This document shows positions 36,292 through 46,122 of a stretch of 64,000 nucleotides of DNA, one piece after another. The stretch spans positions 186,001 through 250,000 of the forward strand of contig NZ_WWCM01000005.1 in the NCBI RefSeq assembly GCF_009857915.1, read 5' to 3'. Origin of the DNA: Duganella qianjiadongensis (GTDB taxonomy: Bacteria > Pseudomonadota > Gammaproteobacteria > Burkholderiales > Burkholderiaceae_D). The position numbers were made by a program, and so were the translations under genes. The notes beneath the pieces were generated by a model, which saw only the letters and a program-made list of their open reading frames with translations, was not told the DNA's origin and did not search any database. Numbering within the stretch: position 1 is the first letter of the stretch; every line of letters starts with the position of its first letter.

Positions 36292-37761
36292 TCAGGAAGA
36301 ACAGCTTACCTCAAGATGGCTGGCCCAGTCGGGCGGCAGGGCCGCATAGGCCGCATGCTCAGGCTGTTCGTCGTACGGGTGGCGTAAAACTGACAGTAAG
36401 CGCTCGATTTCGCTGAAATCCTTATTCTGGGCCTTTTCGATGGCCACCTGCGCCAGATAGTTGCGCAGCACGTATTTCGGATTGACGCGGTTCATGGCCA
36501 GTCGGCGCGCTTCGTCGCTGGCGCTCTCGTGCTGCAGGCGCTGGCGGTAGAGTCCGGCCCAGTGATCGCAGGCGGTGCGGTCGATAAACAGGTCGCGCAC
36601 GGCGCTGTCGGCGTGCTGGTCGGCGCGGTGCAACTGCGACAGGCTGCGGAAGAACAGGGTGAAATCGACGCCGTTGGCCTGCATGATGTCGAACATGCGG
36701 TCGAACAGGGCGCGATCCGCATCGGCGTATTCGGGCAGCTGGCTAAGTCCCAGCTTGGCATGCAGCAAGCGGTCGATTTCGGCGGCGAACACGGGCTGAT
36801 AGCGGTCCAGCGCGGCCTGTGCCAGTGGCACATCGTCGATCAGCGGCATTAATGCCTGCGCCAGCGCGTAGCAGTTCCAGTGGCCGATCTGCGGCTGATT
36901 GGCATAGCTGTAGCGGCCATGCTGGTCGGTATGGTTGCAGATGTGGCCGGGATCGAAGGCTTCCATGAAGCCGAAAGGACCGTAGTCCAGCGTCAGGCCG
37001 AGGATGGACATATTGTCGGTATTCATGACGCCGTGCATGAAGCCTACGCTCTGCCACTGCGCCATCAGGCGCGCCGTGCGCTCCGTCACTTCCTGTAGCA
37101 GGGCCGCATAAGGCGCCGCGTGCGCTTGCAGCGCCGGATAGAAGCGGCTGATGACGTAATCGGCCAGTATCTTCAGTTCGCCCGGCTGCTTGCGATAATA
37201 CCAGTGTTCGAATGAACCGAAGCGCACAAAGCTGGGCGCCATGCGCACCACTACGGCCGCCGTTTCTACCGTCTCGCGCATGACACCCTGATCGGAGCCT
37301 GCCAGCGCCAGCGCCCGCGAGGTGGGGATGCCTAGCGCGGCCATGGCTTCCGAGCAGAGAAATTCGCGTATCGACGAACGCAGCACGGCGCGGCCATCGC
37401 CCATGCGCGAGTAGGGCGTCATGCCGGCGCCTTTCCATTGCAGCTCGATGGGGCCTTCCGGCGTGGCAATATCCCCCAGCAGTATGGCGCGTCCGTCGCC
37501 CAGCTGGCCGGCCCACACGCCGAACTGGTGGCCGGAGTACACGGCGGCCAGCGGCTGTGCACCTTGCGGCACGGCATTGCCTATCCAGACCTCCAGTCCG
37601 CTGGCGGCCTGCGCGGCGTCCAGCCCGATCAGCTGTGCGGCTGCGCCGCTCACGGCAACCAGATAAGGCGCCGGCAGCGGGGTAGGCATCAGGCGGGTGT
37701 AGAAAGCTGGCGGCAGGGCAGCGTAAGAGTTGTCCAGCGTATGGTCCAGCAGCGTCGGCAT
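36292..37761 (-). CDS. selO: Protein adenylyltransferase SelO
   Basis: Pseudokinase-fold enzyme that AMPylates protein hydroxyls and is linked to redox control. 489 residues with [19 protein letters not shown] (about 99-117), [39 protein letters not shown] and the conserved C-terminal Cys in EVSCSS. The bacterial form has Cys at the site that is selenocysteine in metazoans; no SECIS or in-frame TGA is needed. Adjacent to msrB, giving a redox/methionine-repair neighbourhood. Confidence 0.95.
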   Translation of the reverse strand: MPTLLDHTLDNSYAALPPAFYTRLMPTPLPAPYLVAVSGAAAQLIGLDAAQAASGLEVWIGNAVPQGAQPLAAVYSGHQFGVWAGQLGDGRAILLGDIATPEGPIELQWKGAGMTPYSRMGDGRAVLRSSIREFLCSEAMAALGIPTSRALALAGSDQGVMRETVETAAVVVRMAPSFVRFGSFEHWYYRKQPGELKILADYVISRFYPALQAHAAPYAALLQEVTERTARLMAQWQSVGFMHGVMNTDNMSILGLTLDYGPFGFMEAFDPGHICNHTDQHGRYSYANQPQIGHWNCYALAQALMPLIDDVPLAQAALDRYQPVFAAEIDRLLHAKLGLSQLPEYADADRALFDRMFDIMQANGVDFTLFFRSLSQLHRADQHADSAVRDLFIDRTACDHWAGLYRQRLQHESASDEARRLAMNRVNPKYVLRNYLAQVAIEKAQNKDFSEIERLLSVLRHPYDEQPEHAAYAALPPDWASHLEVSCSS

Positions 37762-37926
37762 GGCGGTGGTTTCCTGTGCAAGGGTAAGGCAGTGTTGCGG
37801 CGTTTGATCGCGAGCGCGATTCTACCGTGTTTGCCGCTGCTGCGTTGCAGCATCGAAAACCATTGACGCTGCAGGCAGCGGCAAACCAAACTCGTTCATC
37901 AATTACCAATGTTGCCGGAGACCGCT

Positions 37927-39579
37927 ATGTACCCACAGAGTCCAGTAATGGGCCAGATGATGAACCAGCCCCTGATTGTTTCGGGGATACTTGAATTTGC
38001 CGCGCGCCATTATGGCAGCAGCGAGATCGTCTCGCGCCGGGTGGAAGGCGATATCCATCGCTATACCATGCGCGACTGCCATCAGCGCGCCAAGCGGCTG
38101 GCCAATGCCCTGCATGCGCTGGGCGTGCGCATGGGCGAGCGCGTGGCCACGCTGGCCTGGAACGGTTACCGCCATCTGGAAGCGTATTACGCCGTATCCG
38201 GTTCCGGTGCGGTGCTGCACACCATGAATCCGCGCCTGCATCCGGAACAGCTGGCCTACATCTGCAATCATGCAGAAGACCAGTATCTGCTGTTCGATTT
38301 CTGCTTCCTGCCGCTGGTGGAAGCTTTTGCCCCCCATTGCAGCACCATCAAAGGCTATATTCTGATGGGCGGCAAGGAACGCATGCCTGCGCATTCGGCG
38401 ATTCCCAATCTGCTGTGCTACGAAGACCTGATTAACGGCCATTCCGACGATTATCAGTGGCCCCAGTTCGACGAGAACTCGGCCTGCACCCTGTGCTACA
38501 CCTCGGGCACCACGGGTAATCCGAAAGGCGTACTGTACTCGCACCGTTCCACCGTGCTGCACGCCTACGCGTCGGCCATGCCGAACGGGCTCAATGTCTC
38601 GTCGCGCGATACGGTGATGCCGGTGGTGCCCATGTTCCATGTGAACGCATGGGGGCTGCCATATTCGGTGCTGCTGACGGGCGCGAAGATGGTGTTTCCC
38701 GGCGGTTCGCTGGACGGCAAGTCGGTCTATGAACTGATGGAAAGCGAAGGCGTGACCTTCTCGGCCGGTGTGCCCACCGTCTGGCTGGGGCTGATCAATT
38801 ATGCCGCCGAGCACGGGCTGAAATTCTCCACCTTCCGTCGCACCGTCATCGGCGGCTCGGCCTGTCCGCCCGCCATGATGAATACCCTCATCGATGAATA
38901 CGGTGTGGAAGTGATCCATGCCTGGGGAATGACGGAAATGTCGCCGCTGGGCACGACGGGCGGCTTGCTGAACCAGCATCTCTCGCTGAGCCGCGAAGAG
39001 CAGCGCAAGATCCTGCAGAAGCAGGGCCATGCCATTTACGGCGTGGATATGAAGATAGTCGACGATGACGGCAAGGAACTGCCTTGGGACGGCGTCAGCT
39101 ATGGCCACCTGATGGTGCGCGGGCCATGGATAGTGGCACGCTACTTCAAGGATGAGGGCGGCGATGTGCTGGAAGATGGCTGGTTCCCGACCGGCGATGT
39201 GTCGACCATCGACGCCGATGGCTATATGCAGATTACCGACCGCAGCAAGGATGTGATCAAGTCCGGCGGCGAGTGGATAGGCACCATCGATCTGGAAAAT
39301 ATCGCCATGTCCCATCCGGCCGTGATGCAGGCGGCCTGTATCGGTGTGACCCATCCGAAGTGGGACGAGCGCCCGCTGCTGGTGGTCGTACTCAAGCCGG
39401 GCCAGTCGCTCGACCGGGCCAGCCTGCTGGCTCACTTCGAAGGCAAGGTTGCCAAGTGGTGGCTGCCGGATGACGTGGTGTTCACCAGCCAGTTGCCGGT
39501 GGGCGGCACCGGTAAAATCCAGAAAAATCGCCTGCGCGAGCAGTATCGTGACCATTTGCTGGCAGACGGTGCTGCCTGA
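37927..39579 (+). CDS. Medium/long-chain acyl-CoA synthetase (AMP-forming)
   Basis: Activates fatty acids to acyl-CoA for beta-oxidation. 550 residues from the ATG at 37927, chosen because CCGGAG lies 6 bases upstream; an earlier ATG at 37909 has none. Motifs: [19 protein letters not shown] (P-loop A3), [12 protein letters not shown] (A5), [16 protein letters not shown] (A7), [14 protein letters not shown] (A8) and [13 protein letters not shown] with the catalytic Lys (A10). It resembles the AlkK-type medium-chain group. It precedes the fused hydratase/dehydrogenase gene by 163 bases on the same strand. Confidence 0.93.
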   Translation: MYPQSPVMGQMMNQPLIVSGILEFAARHYGSSEIVSRRVEGDIHRYTMRDCHQRAKRLANALHALGVRMGERVATLAWNGYRHLEAYYAVSGSGAVLHTMNPRLHPEQLAYICNHAEDQYLLFDFCFLPLVEAFAPHCSTIKGYILMGGKERMPAHSAIPNLLCYEDLINGHSDDYQWPQFDENSACTLCYTSGTTGNPKGVLYSHRSTVLHAYASAMPNGLNVSSRDTVMPVVPMFHVNAWGLPYSVLLTGAKMVFPGGSLDGKSVYELMESEGVTFSAGVPTVWLGLINYAAEHGLKFSTFRRTVIGGSACPPAMMNTLIDEYGVEVIHAWGMTEMSPLGTTGGLLNQHLSLSREEQRKILQKQGHAIYGVDMKIVDDDGKELPWDGVSYGHLMVRGPWIVARYFKDEGGDVLEDGWFPTGDVSTIDADGYMQITDRSKDVIKSGGEWIGTIDLENIAMSHPAVMQAACIGVTHPKWDERPLLVVVLKPGQSLDRASLLAHFEGKVAKWWLPDDVVFTSQLPVGGTGKIQKNRLREQYRDHLLADGAA

Positions 39580-39679
39580 ACCGGTAGCTGGCGTCTGATG
39601 TCGCCACTAGGACGGGCCAGACGGGTGCTGCATGGTTGCGCCCTCTGGCAGCGCCCGGATGCGCTCAAAAAATAATAAT

Positions 39680-39705
39680 ACGACCGTTCTTTTATGCGGT
39701 ATAGT
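39680..39705 (+). promoter_or_regulatory. Promoter of the fadB-like gene with shared ACGACCGT motif
   Basis: ACGACCGTTCTT (39680-39691) lies 20 bases before a -10 box TATAGT (39700-39705), 37 bases upstream of the coding start. A near copy (ACGACCGTGCTT) occupies the same position relative to the -10 of the thiolase gene. Both genes are beta-oxidation enzymes, so this is probably a TetR-type (FadR/PsrA/FadP-like) operator overlapping the -35 region; regulator identity is inference. Confidence 0.55.
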
Positions 39706-39742
39706 GGCTGCATTGTAGGCACCACCACTATAAGGAAGAGAC

Positions 39743-41830
39743 ATGACTGCTGAATACCAGGTTCACGGCGCGGTAGCCGTTATTACGCTGAATAATCCAC
39801 CCGTCAACGGTCTGGGGCTGGCAACCCGTACTGCCGCTGTGCAGGGACTGCAGCAGGCTGCGGCCGATGCGGCAGTCAAAGCCATCGTCATCACGGGTGC
39901 CGGCAAGGCTTTTTCCGGCGGCGCCGATATCAAGGAATTCAACTCGCCCAAGGCGCTGGCCGAGCCCAGTCTGCATACCCTGATTGCCACGGTCGAAAAT
40001 TCGGCCAAGCCGGTGGTTGCAGCTATCCATACGGTCTGCATGGGCGGCGGGCTGGAGCTGGCCCTCGGTTGCCACTACCGCGTGGCGCTGCCGGGTGCGC
40101 AGATCGCGCTGCCGGAAGTAAAGCTGGGCCTGCTGCCGGGCGCGGGCGGCACCCAGCGTCTGCCTCGGGTACTGGGGCTGGAAATGGCGCTGAATATGAT
40201 CGTCTCCGGTACGCCGGTAGCATCGGAAAAACTGGCCGGTACGGCCCTGTTTGATGCCGTGTTCGAAGCTGGCTCCGATCTGCTGGCGCAGGCAGTGGCG
40301 TTTGCCGCCAGCGTGGCCGATGCGCGTCCGCTGCCGAAAGTACGCGAACGCAAGGTTGACTATCCCAACCATGAGGCTTTTCTGCAGTTTTCGCGCAACA
40401 CCGTCAAAGCCATGGCCGGCCCATTCCCGGCCCCGCTGGAGTGCGTAGAGACGGTAGCGGCATCCGTCACCAAAAAATTCGAAGACGGCCTGAAGTTCGA
40501 GCGTGAACGCTTCCTGCATCTGATGCAGACCACCGAATCGAAAGCATTGCGCCATGCCTTCTTCGCCGAGCGCGTGGCCAGCAAGGTGCCCGATGTGCCG
40601 GCCGACACGCCGGTGCGTAGCATCAGGCAGGCTGCCGTCATCGGTGCAGGCACCATGGGCGGCGGTATAGCCATGAACTTCCTGAATGCCGGTATTCCCG
40701 TGGTACTGCTGGAAACCCGCCAGGATGCGCTCGACAAGGGCATGGCCACTATCCGCAAAAACTACGAGAACACGCTGAAGAAGGGCAAGCTGACGCAGGA
40801 AAAGCTGGACCAGCGCATGGCACTGCTGACGGGTACTTTGGCGTATGGCGACATTGCGCAGGCCGACATCGTGGTGGAAGCGGTGTTCGAGGACATGGGC
40901 GTGAAGGAAACCGTGTTCCGCCAGCTGGATAGCGTGATGAAGCAGGGCGCCATACTGGCCTCGAATACCTCGACACTGGACTTGAACCGCATTGCCAGCT
41001 TCACCAGCCGCCCGCAGGACGTGGTCGGCCTGCATTTCTTTAGCCCTGCCAATGTCATGAAGCTGCTGGAAATTGTCCGCGGCGCGCAGACCGGCAAGGA
41101 TGTGCTGGCCACCGCTCTGGCACTGGCCAAGAAGCTTAAAAAGACCGGCGTGGTGTCGGGCGTGTGCGATGGCTTCATCGGCAACCGCATGATAGAACAG
41201 TACAGCCGTCAGGCCGGCTTCCTGCTGGATGAAGGCGCGCTGCCGGAACAGGTCGATCAGGCCATCGAGAAGTTCGGCTTCGCCATGGGACCGTTCCGCA
41301 TGGGCGATCTGGCGGGCAATGATATCGGCTGGGCCATCCGCAAGCGCCGCGCTGTCGAGTCGCCGGAAATCACCTATTCGCGTAGCGCCGATCTGCTGTG
41401 CGAAATGGGCCGTTTCGGCCAGAAGACGGGCGGTGGCTGGTACGACTACAAGGCCGGCGACCGCAAAGCCTACCCGAACGAACAGGTGAATGCCATGATC
41501 GTCCAGCATTCGGCCGATCTGGGACTGACCCGCCGCCAGATCAGCGATCAGGAAATCGTCGAACGGCTGGTGTATGCGATGGTGAACGAGGCCGCGCATA
41601 TTCTGGAAGAAGGGATCGCGCTGCGCGCCTCCGACATCGACATGGTGTATCTGACCGGCTACGGATTCCCCCTGTTCCGTGGTGGACCGATGTTCTATGC
41701 CGACACGGTAGGCTTGCCGAATGTCCTGTCGGCCATGGCGCAGTATGCCCGTGCTTATCAGGGCAGTGCGTGGCAGCCGGCACCGCTGCTGACCCGTCTG
41801 GCGAGTGAAGGAAAAGGCTTTAATAGTTGA
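39743..41830 (+). CDS. Fused enoyl-CoA hydratase / 3-hydroxyacyl-CoA dehydrogenase
   Basis: Beta-oxidation multifunctional enzyme, 695 residues. Hydratase/isomerase domain 1-190 ([20 protein letters not shown] oxyanion loop, [20 protein letters not shown] with the catalytic Glu region), then the NAD-binding dehydrogenase domain ([19 protein letters not shown], about 297-315; [27 protein letters not shown] with the catalytic His) and the two C-terminal helical domains ([23 protein letters not shown]). Hydratase-first order with this length resembles the peroxisomal-type/FadB-like proteins of Burkholderiales. AGGAAGAG precedes the ATG. The partner thiolase lies 2.7 kb downstream. Confidence 0.95.
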   Translation: MTAEYQVHGAVAVITLNNPPVNGLGLATRTAAVQGLQQAAADAAVKAIVITGAGKAFSGGADIKEFNSPKALAEPSLHTLIATVENSAKPVVAAIHTVCMGGGLELALGCHYRVALPGAQIALPEVKLGLLPGAGGTQRLPRVLGLEMALNMIVSGTPVASEKLAGTALFDAVFEAGSDLLAQAVAFAASVADARPLPKVRERKVDYPNHEAFLQFSRNTVKAMAGPFPAPLECVETVAASVTKKFEDGLKFERERFLHLMQTTESKALRHAFFAERVASKVPDVPADTPVRSIRQAAVIGAGTMGGGIAMNFLNAGIPVVLLETRQDALDKGMATIRKNYENTLKKGKLTQEKLDQRMALLTGTLAYGDIAQADIVVEAVFEDMGVKETVFRQLDSVMKQGAILASNTSTLDLNRIASFTSRPQDVVGLHFFSPANVMKLLEIVRGAQTGKDVLATALALAKKLKKTGVVSGVCDGFIGNRMIEQYSRQAGFLLDEGALPEQVDQAIEKFGFAMGPFRMGDLAGNDIGWAIRKRRAVESPEITYSRSADLLCEMGRFGQKTGGGWYDYKAGDRKAYPNEQVNAMIVQHSADLGLTRRQISDQEIVERLVYAMVNEAAHILEEGIALRASDIDMVYLTGYGFPLFRGGPMFYADTVGLPNVLSAMAQYARAYQGSAWQPAPLLTRLASEGKGFNS

Positions 41831-41876
41831 TTTATGGAATGTTTGCGTGCTTTATTGGAATTTATTTTTCTATGCG

Positions 41877-41906
41877 TGAACATTTCGGCAAAATACTTGC
41901 TATAAT
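41877..41906 (+). promoter_or_regulatory. Sigma-70-like promoter of the PEP-CTERM gene
   Basis: Perfect -10 TATAAT at 41901-41906 with -35 TGAACA at 41877-41882 (18-base spacer), inside a conspicuously AT-rich stretch (41826-41930). It lies about 87 bases before the ATG at 41993. Confidence 0.55.
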
Positions 41907-41992
41907 TTCTCCATGGTAGCGAAAGTTTCCTCTTGTTATGTTTTTGAGTGAGGCTAGCGCTCTTTACATCCAATATCCATCATGGGGAAATT

Positions 41993-42634
41993 ATGCAACG
42001 TACCATCATCGCTGCCTTGATCGCTGCCGCTGCTTTCACTTCGGCCCACGCTGCCAGCATCAACGGTCTGGTCAACACCGGTGTGGGCGCCAGCGGCACC
42101 GCCGACACCCACTACTCGCTGAGCAACGAGAACAAGGTTTCGGTTCCTGTCGTTACTTTCGACAATGTCTGGCCTATCAGCCCATGGCTGGCAAACAGCA
42201 CCGATTCGAAATGGATCACGCCGACTGCCAATCAGGCGCAGTCGTTTGATCCGAGCGCAAACGGCACCTACACCTATTCGCTGTCCTTCAATCTGACCGG
42301 CTATGATGCCCATACTGCCGCGCTGGCTGGCCGTTTTGCTGCCGATAACACCGCGGTAGTGCTGCTGAACGGTACTCAGATTGGTAGTTCCAATGGCTTC
42401 ACCAGCTGGAGTAGCTTTGCTACCAGCGCAGGCAACGGTTTCGTTGCCGGTAACAATACCCTGCAATTCGTCGTGACCAACTGGGGTCAGGCCACTGGCA
42501 ATCCGACCGGTCTGCGCGTCGAGTTCACCGGTTCGAATGTGGCTGCCGTACCTGAGCCGGAAACCTATGCCATGATGCTCGCTGGTCTGGGTCTGGTAGG
42601 TCTTGTCGCCCGTCGCCGCAAGCAAGCAGCTTAA
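41993..42634 (+). CDS. PEP-CTERM sorted exported protein
   Basis: 213-residue exported protein destined for exosortase processing. Signal peptide 1-19 (MQRTIIAALIAAAAFTSAHA). A mature, Ser/Thr/Asn-rich beta domain (FDNVWPISPWLANSTDSKW, SLSFNLTGYDAH, TAVVLLNGTQIG, NTLQFVVTNWGQ) resembles small lectin-like/jelly-roll modules. The C-terminus is a textbook PEP-CTERM signal: VPEPETYAMMLAGLGLVGL then ARRRKQAA. The start at 41993 has GGGGAAA upstream. It has its own promoter and terminator, so it is monocistronic. The exosortase is not in the window. The precise role is unknown; such proteins are usually linked to exopolysaccharide or surface structures. Confidence 0.88.
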   Translation: MQRTIIAALIAAAAFTSAHAASINGLVNTGVGASGTADTHYSLSNENKVSVPVVTFDNVWPISPWLANSTDSKWITPTANQAQSFDPSANGTYTYSLSFNLTGYDAHTAALAGRFAADNTAVVLLNGTQIGSSNGFTSWSSFATSAGNGFVAGNNTLQFVVTNWGQATGNPTGLRVEFTGSNVAAVPEPETYAMMLAGLGLVGLVARRRKQAA

Positions 42635-42646
42635 TTCGAAGCTGAA

Positions 42647-44356
42647 TTAGTCCTCAAGGCCGCCATGTGCGGCCTTTTGCTTTTGCTCGGCGCCATTGGT
42701 TTCACGCAGAAATAGCGTGCCCACCACGGCCGTCACCAGTGCGATGACGATGGGATACCACAGGCCGTAATAGATGTCGCCGTGATACGCCACGAGTGCA
42801 AACGAGACCGTAGGCAGCAGCCCGCCGAACCAGCCATTGCCCAGATGATAGGGCAGCGACATGGCGGTGTAGCGTATGCGGGTAGGGAACATCTCGACCA
42901 GCATGGCCGCAATCGGCCCGTACACCATGGTGACATATAGTACGAGCACGAACAGGATCAGCACCACCATGGTCTTGTTGATCTGGCTTTCATCGGCGCG
43001 GCTGGGGTAGCCTGCTGCCTTGATGCTGACCGCCAGCGCTTTTCTGAGCTGGCTCTCGGCCAGTTTGCTGGCCAGATCGAAGTCCAGCCCTGTCTCCGTC
43101 ATGCTCGCATTAAATGCCTGCAATTCCTTGCTGCCTATGCGTATGCGCGCGATGCTGCCGGCTGCTGCATGCTCATGGGTGTAGGCGACCGAGGCGTGCG
43201 ATAGCAGGCTGGCGGCAATATCGCAGGATGAGGGATAGCGGATCGTGTTGCTGGGACTGAACTGGAAATGGCAGGAAGCCGGATCGGCAAGCAGGGTGAC
43301 CGGGGCTTTTTCCAGCGCTGCTTCGAGCGCCGGATTGCCGTAGTGGGTCAGCGCGCCGAACAGAGGGAAATAAGTGGCGGCAGCCAGCACACAGCCGCTG
43401 AGGATGATCCATTTGCGGCCATAGCGGTCGGATAGCTTGCCGAATACGATAAAGAAAGGCGTGGCCAGCGCCAGCGACATGGCGCTCATCAGGTTGGCGC
43501 TGGCGCCATCGATCTTCAGCGTCTGGGTCATGAAGAACAGGGCATAGAACTGGCCCGTGTACCAGACGGCGGCCTGCCCCATGGTGAGGCCGAACAGGGC
43601 GATAATCGCCAGGCGCAGATTGGGCCAGCGGCCAAAGGCTTCCTGTATCGGTGCGCTGGAACCGCGCCCTTCCGCTTTCATGCGGGCGAACATGGGCGAT
43701 TCCTTCATCGACATGCGGATCCACACGGAAATTCCCAGCAGGATGACGGAAACCAGAAACGGTACGCGCCAGCCCCAGTGGGCAAATTCGGCTTCGCCTG
43801 TCGCCATGCGCGTGCCCAGTATCACCAGCAAGGACAGTAGCAGGCCCAGCGTGGCCGTGGTCTGTATCCACGAGGTGAACAGGCCGCGTTTGCCGGGCGG
43901 CGCATGTTCGGCTACATAGGTGGCGGCGCCGCCATATTCGCCGCCCAGCGCCAGCCCCTGCAGCACGCGCAGCACCACCAGGCTGATGGGTGCGGCAATG
44001 CCGATGGCATGATAGGCCGGCAGCAGGCCCACCAGGAAAGTGGAGCCGCCCATGATGAATATGGTGATCAGGAAGGTATGCTTGCGACCGACCAGATCGC
44101 CAAGGCGACCGAATACCAGCGCGCCGAATGGGCGCACCAGAAAGCCGGCAGCAAAGGCCAGCAGGGCAAAGATGAAGCTGGTCGTACTATCGCTGACAAA
44201 GAACTGCTTGGCGATAATCGGCGCCAGCGCACCATACAGATAAAAGTCGTACCACTCGAACACGGTACCGAGCGATGACCCGATGATGACCTTGCGTTCC
44301 TGCGGCGTAAGCGGCGCAGATGGATGCAGTGGGCGTGCCGCGGCGCCTCGCACCAT
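42647..44356 (-). CDS. MFS transporter, metabolite:H+ symporter (MHS) family, with large periplasmic insert
   Basis: 569-residue inner-membrane transporter of the MHS (proline/betaine, alpha-ketoglutarate, shikimate) group. Family motifs: GTVFEWYDFYLYG (30-42), GRLGDLVGRKHTF (83-95; loop 2-3 signature), VLQGLALGGEYGGAATYVAEH (131-151), and RYGRKWI in the 8-9 loop. Between predicted helices 9 (about 318-335) and 10 (about 462-482) there is an extra region of about 120 residues with two cysteines (362, 378) and mixed polar/amphipathic sequence; by topology it faces the periplasm. Substrate unknown. The gene converges on the PEP-CTERM gene and is divergent from the thiolase operon. Confidence 0.88.
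   Translation of the reverse strand: MVRGAAARPLHPSAPLTPQERKVIIGSSLGTVFEWYDFYLYGALAPIIAKQFFVSDSTTSFIFALLAFAAGFLVRPFGALVFGRLGDLVGRKHTFLITIFIMGGSTFLVGLLPAYHAIGIAAPISLVVLRVLQGLALGGEYGGAATYVAEHAPPGKRGLFTSWIQTTATLGLLLSLLVILGTRMATGEAEFAHWGWRVPFLVSVILLGISVWIRMSMKESPMFARMKAEGRGSSAPIQEAFGRWPNLRLAIIALFGLTMGQAAVWYTGQFYALFFMTQTLKIDGASANLMSAMSLALATPFFIVFGKLSDRYGRKWIILSGCVLAAATYFPLFGALTHYGNPALEAALEKAPVTLLADPASCHFQFSPSNTIRYPSSCDIAASLLSHASVAYTHEHAAAGSIARIRIGSKELQAFNASMTETGLDFDLASKLAESQLRKALAVSIKAAGYPSRADESQINKTMVVLILFVLVLYVTMVYGPIAAMLVEMFPTRIRYTAMSLPYHLGNGWFGGLLPTVSFALVAYHGDIYYGLWYPIVIALVTAVVGTLFLRETNGAEQKQKAAHGGLED
42656..42678. terminator. Hairpin terminator inside the 3' end of the MFS gene
   Basis: AAGGCCGC (42656-42663), loop CATGT, GCGGCCTT (42669-42676) followed by TT. 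It terminates the PEP-CTERM transcript (22 bases after its stop) and lies within the last codons of the convergent MFS gene, whose stop is at 42647. Confidence 0.75.
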
Positions 44357-44486
44357 GTTGGTCTCCTGAATTCTTTATTGTTATCGCTGGAAAGATTGCA
44401 CCTTCACCAGCCTGTGGCTAGTCTGAGCCGTGTAACTTACGCAGTGCTTGCGGAGAACTTACCGCCCGCTTACAGAGGTTTTACGA

Positions 44487-44512
44487 ACGACCGTGCTTAT
44501 TTGTGCTATGCT
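44487..44512 (+). promoter_or_regulatory. Promoter of the thiolase operon with shared ACGACCGT motif
   Basis: ACGACCGTGCTT (44487-44498) with -10-like TATGCT at 44507-44512, exactly 20 bases from motif start to -10, as in the fadB-like promoter. The flanking TTTTACGA upstream may form part of a longer operator. The thiolase ATG is 30 bases beyond the -10. Confidence 0.5.
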
Positions 44513-44541
44513 GGGTTTTCTAACCTATACCGGAGACTTCG

Positions 44542-45720
44542 ATGATGGATGCTGTAATCGTTTCGACTGCACGTACCCCGCTGGCCAAATCGTGGAAAGG
44601 CGCTTTCAATATGACCCATGGCGCCACGCTGGGCGGTCATGCTTTGCAGGCAGCCATCAGCCGTGCCGGACTGGAAGCAGGCGAAGTGGAAGATGTGCTG
44701 GTGGGCTGCGCCAATCCGGAAGGGGCCACCGGCGGCAACATCGCGCGCCAGATCGCGCTGCGCGCCGGCTGCCCGGTCAGCACGGCCGGCATGACCATCA
44801 ACCGTTTCTGTTCCTCCGGCTTGCAGACCATCGCTACGGCGGCCCAGCGCATCATCGCGGGCGAAGGCGATATCTATGCGGCTGGCGGGGTGGAGTCGAT
44901 TTCTTGCGTTCAGCAGGAAATGAATCTGCACATGTATAAGGAAGTGTGGCTGTCGCAACACAAACCCGAGGTGTACTGGCCCATGCTGCAAACGGCAGAA
45001 ACGGTGGCCAAACGCTACAACATCAGCCGCCAGCGGCAGGATGAATATGGCGTGCAGAGCCAGCAGCGCGCGGCGGCGGCACAGGCTGCCGGCCTGTTCG
45101 ACACCGAAATCGCGCCCATGACGACGGTGATGGGCGTGGCCGACAAGGCCAGCGGCATGCTGCTCTCGCGCGAAGTGACCATCAGTGCCGATGAAGGCAT
45201 ACGGGCCGATACCACCTACGAAGGCGTGGCGAAAATCCGCACGGCAGTGCCGGGCGGCGTGATCAGCGCCGGCAATGCCAGCCAGTTTTCCGATGGTGCT
45301 TCCATGGCCATCGTGATGAGCGCCGCCACTGCGGCGGCCAGGGGGCTGCAGCCGCTGGGCATCTTCCGTGGCTTTGCCGTTGCCGGCTGCGAGCCGGACG
45401 AAATGGGCATAGGCCCCGTGTATGCGATACCCAAGCTGCTCAAAAAAGCGGGCCTCAAGGTGGAAGATATCGGCCTGTGGGAGCTCAATGAAGCATTTGC
45501 CGTGCAGGTGCTGTATTGCGCCGACCAGCTCGGCATCCCCATGGATCGCCTCAACGTCAATGGCGGCGCGATCGCCGTGGGCCATCCGTATGGCGTATCG
45601 GGTGCCCGTCTGACCGGTCACGCGCTGATCGAAGGCAAGCGCCGCGGCGTCAAATATGTGGTGGTCACCATGTGCATAGGCGGCGGTCAGGGCGCGGCCG
45701 GCCTGTTCGAAGTGGTCTGA
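44542..45720 (+). CDS. Acetyl-CoA C-acyltransferase (thiolase)
   Basis: Thiolytic cleavage of 3-ketoacyl-CoA in beta-oxidation. 392 residues with active-site Cys90 in [42 protein letters not shown] (His) and the C-terminal [13 protein letters not shown] (Cys). CGGAG lies 6 bases before the ATG at 44542; the adjacent ATG at 44545 is also possible. First gene of a six-gene plus-strand run (thiolase, Dabb, SDR, MDR, GNAT, two-domain FabG). Works with the fused hydratase/dehydrogenase encoded at 39743. Confidence 0.94.
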   Translation: MMDAVIVSTARTPLAKSWKGAFNMTHGATLGGHALQAAISRAGLEAGEVEDVLVGCANPEGATGGNIARQIALRAGCPVSTAGMTINRFCSSGLQTIATAAQRIIAGEGDIYAAGGVESISCVQQEMNLHMYKEVWLSQHKPEVYWPMLQTAETVAKRYNISRQRQDEYGVQSQQRAAAAQAAGLFDTEIAPMTTVMGVADKASGMLLSREVTISADEGIRADTTYEGVAKIRTAVPGGVISAGNASQFSDGASMAIVMSAATAAARGLQPLGIFRGFAVAGCEPDEMGIGPVYAIPKLLKKAGLKVEDIGLWELNEAFAVQVLYCADQLGIPMDRLNVNGGAIAVGHPYGVSGARLTGHALIEGKRRGVKYVVVTMCIGGGQGAAGLFEVV

Positions 45721-45813
45721 GCCGGCCTGCCTGCGGTGGTGCTGGCGGCCTAAAAGCGGTATGCTGCGCGCGACATCAACCAATTGGCGCGCGCAGCGCC
45801 GCACAGGAAAGCC

Positions 45814-46116
45814 ATGATCAAGCACATCGTCATGTGGAAGCTCAAAGAGCACGCCGAAGGCGCCGACCGCGCCACCAATGCCGCCCGGATGAAAACCATG
45901 CTGGACGCTTGCGCCGGCATCGTGCCGGGCCTACTCAAGCTGGAAACCGTGGTGGCCCAGCCAGGGCTGGAAGCGACCTACGACGTGTTGCTGTACTCCG
46001 AATTTGCTGACAAGGCCGCGCTGGACGCCTATCAGCAGCATCCCCAACATGTGGCACTGAAGCCGTTCTTCGGCGCCGTGCGCGAAGCACGCCAGTGCAT
46101 GGATTACGAGGTCTGA
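45814..46116 (+). CDS. Dabb (stress-responsive alpha/beta-barrel) domain protein
   Basis: 100-residue ferredoxin-like dimeric alpha/beta-barrel protein: IKHIVMWKLKEHAEG at the start, LKLETVVAQPG, TYDVLLYSEFADKAALDAYQQHPQH, ending CMDYEV. Homologues include small enzymes and stress proteins, so no reaction can be assigned. The start at 45814 is preferred (conserved IKHIV follows; AGGAAA upstream). It lies in the lipid operon, 93 bases after the thiolase and 6 before the SDR gene. Confidence 0.88.
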   Translation: MIKHIVMWKLKEHAEGADRATNAARMKTMLDACAGIVPGLLKLETVVAQPGLEATYDVLLYSEFADKAALDAYQQHPQHVALKPFFGAVREARQCMDYEV

Positions 46117-46122
46117 ATCGCT

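Noticed and set aside
35853-37761. Possible selenoproteins (MsrB, SelO)
   Set aside because: Both have cysteine at the catalytic or C-terminal position and no in-frame TGA.
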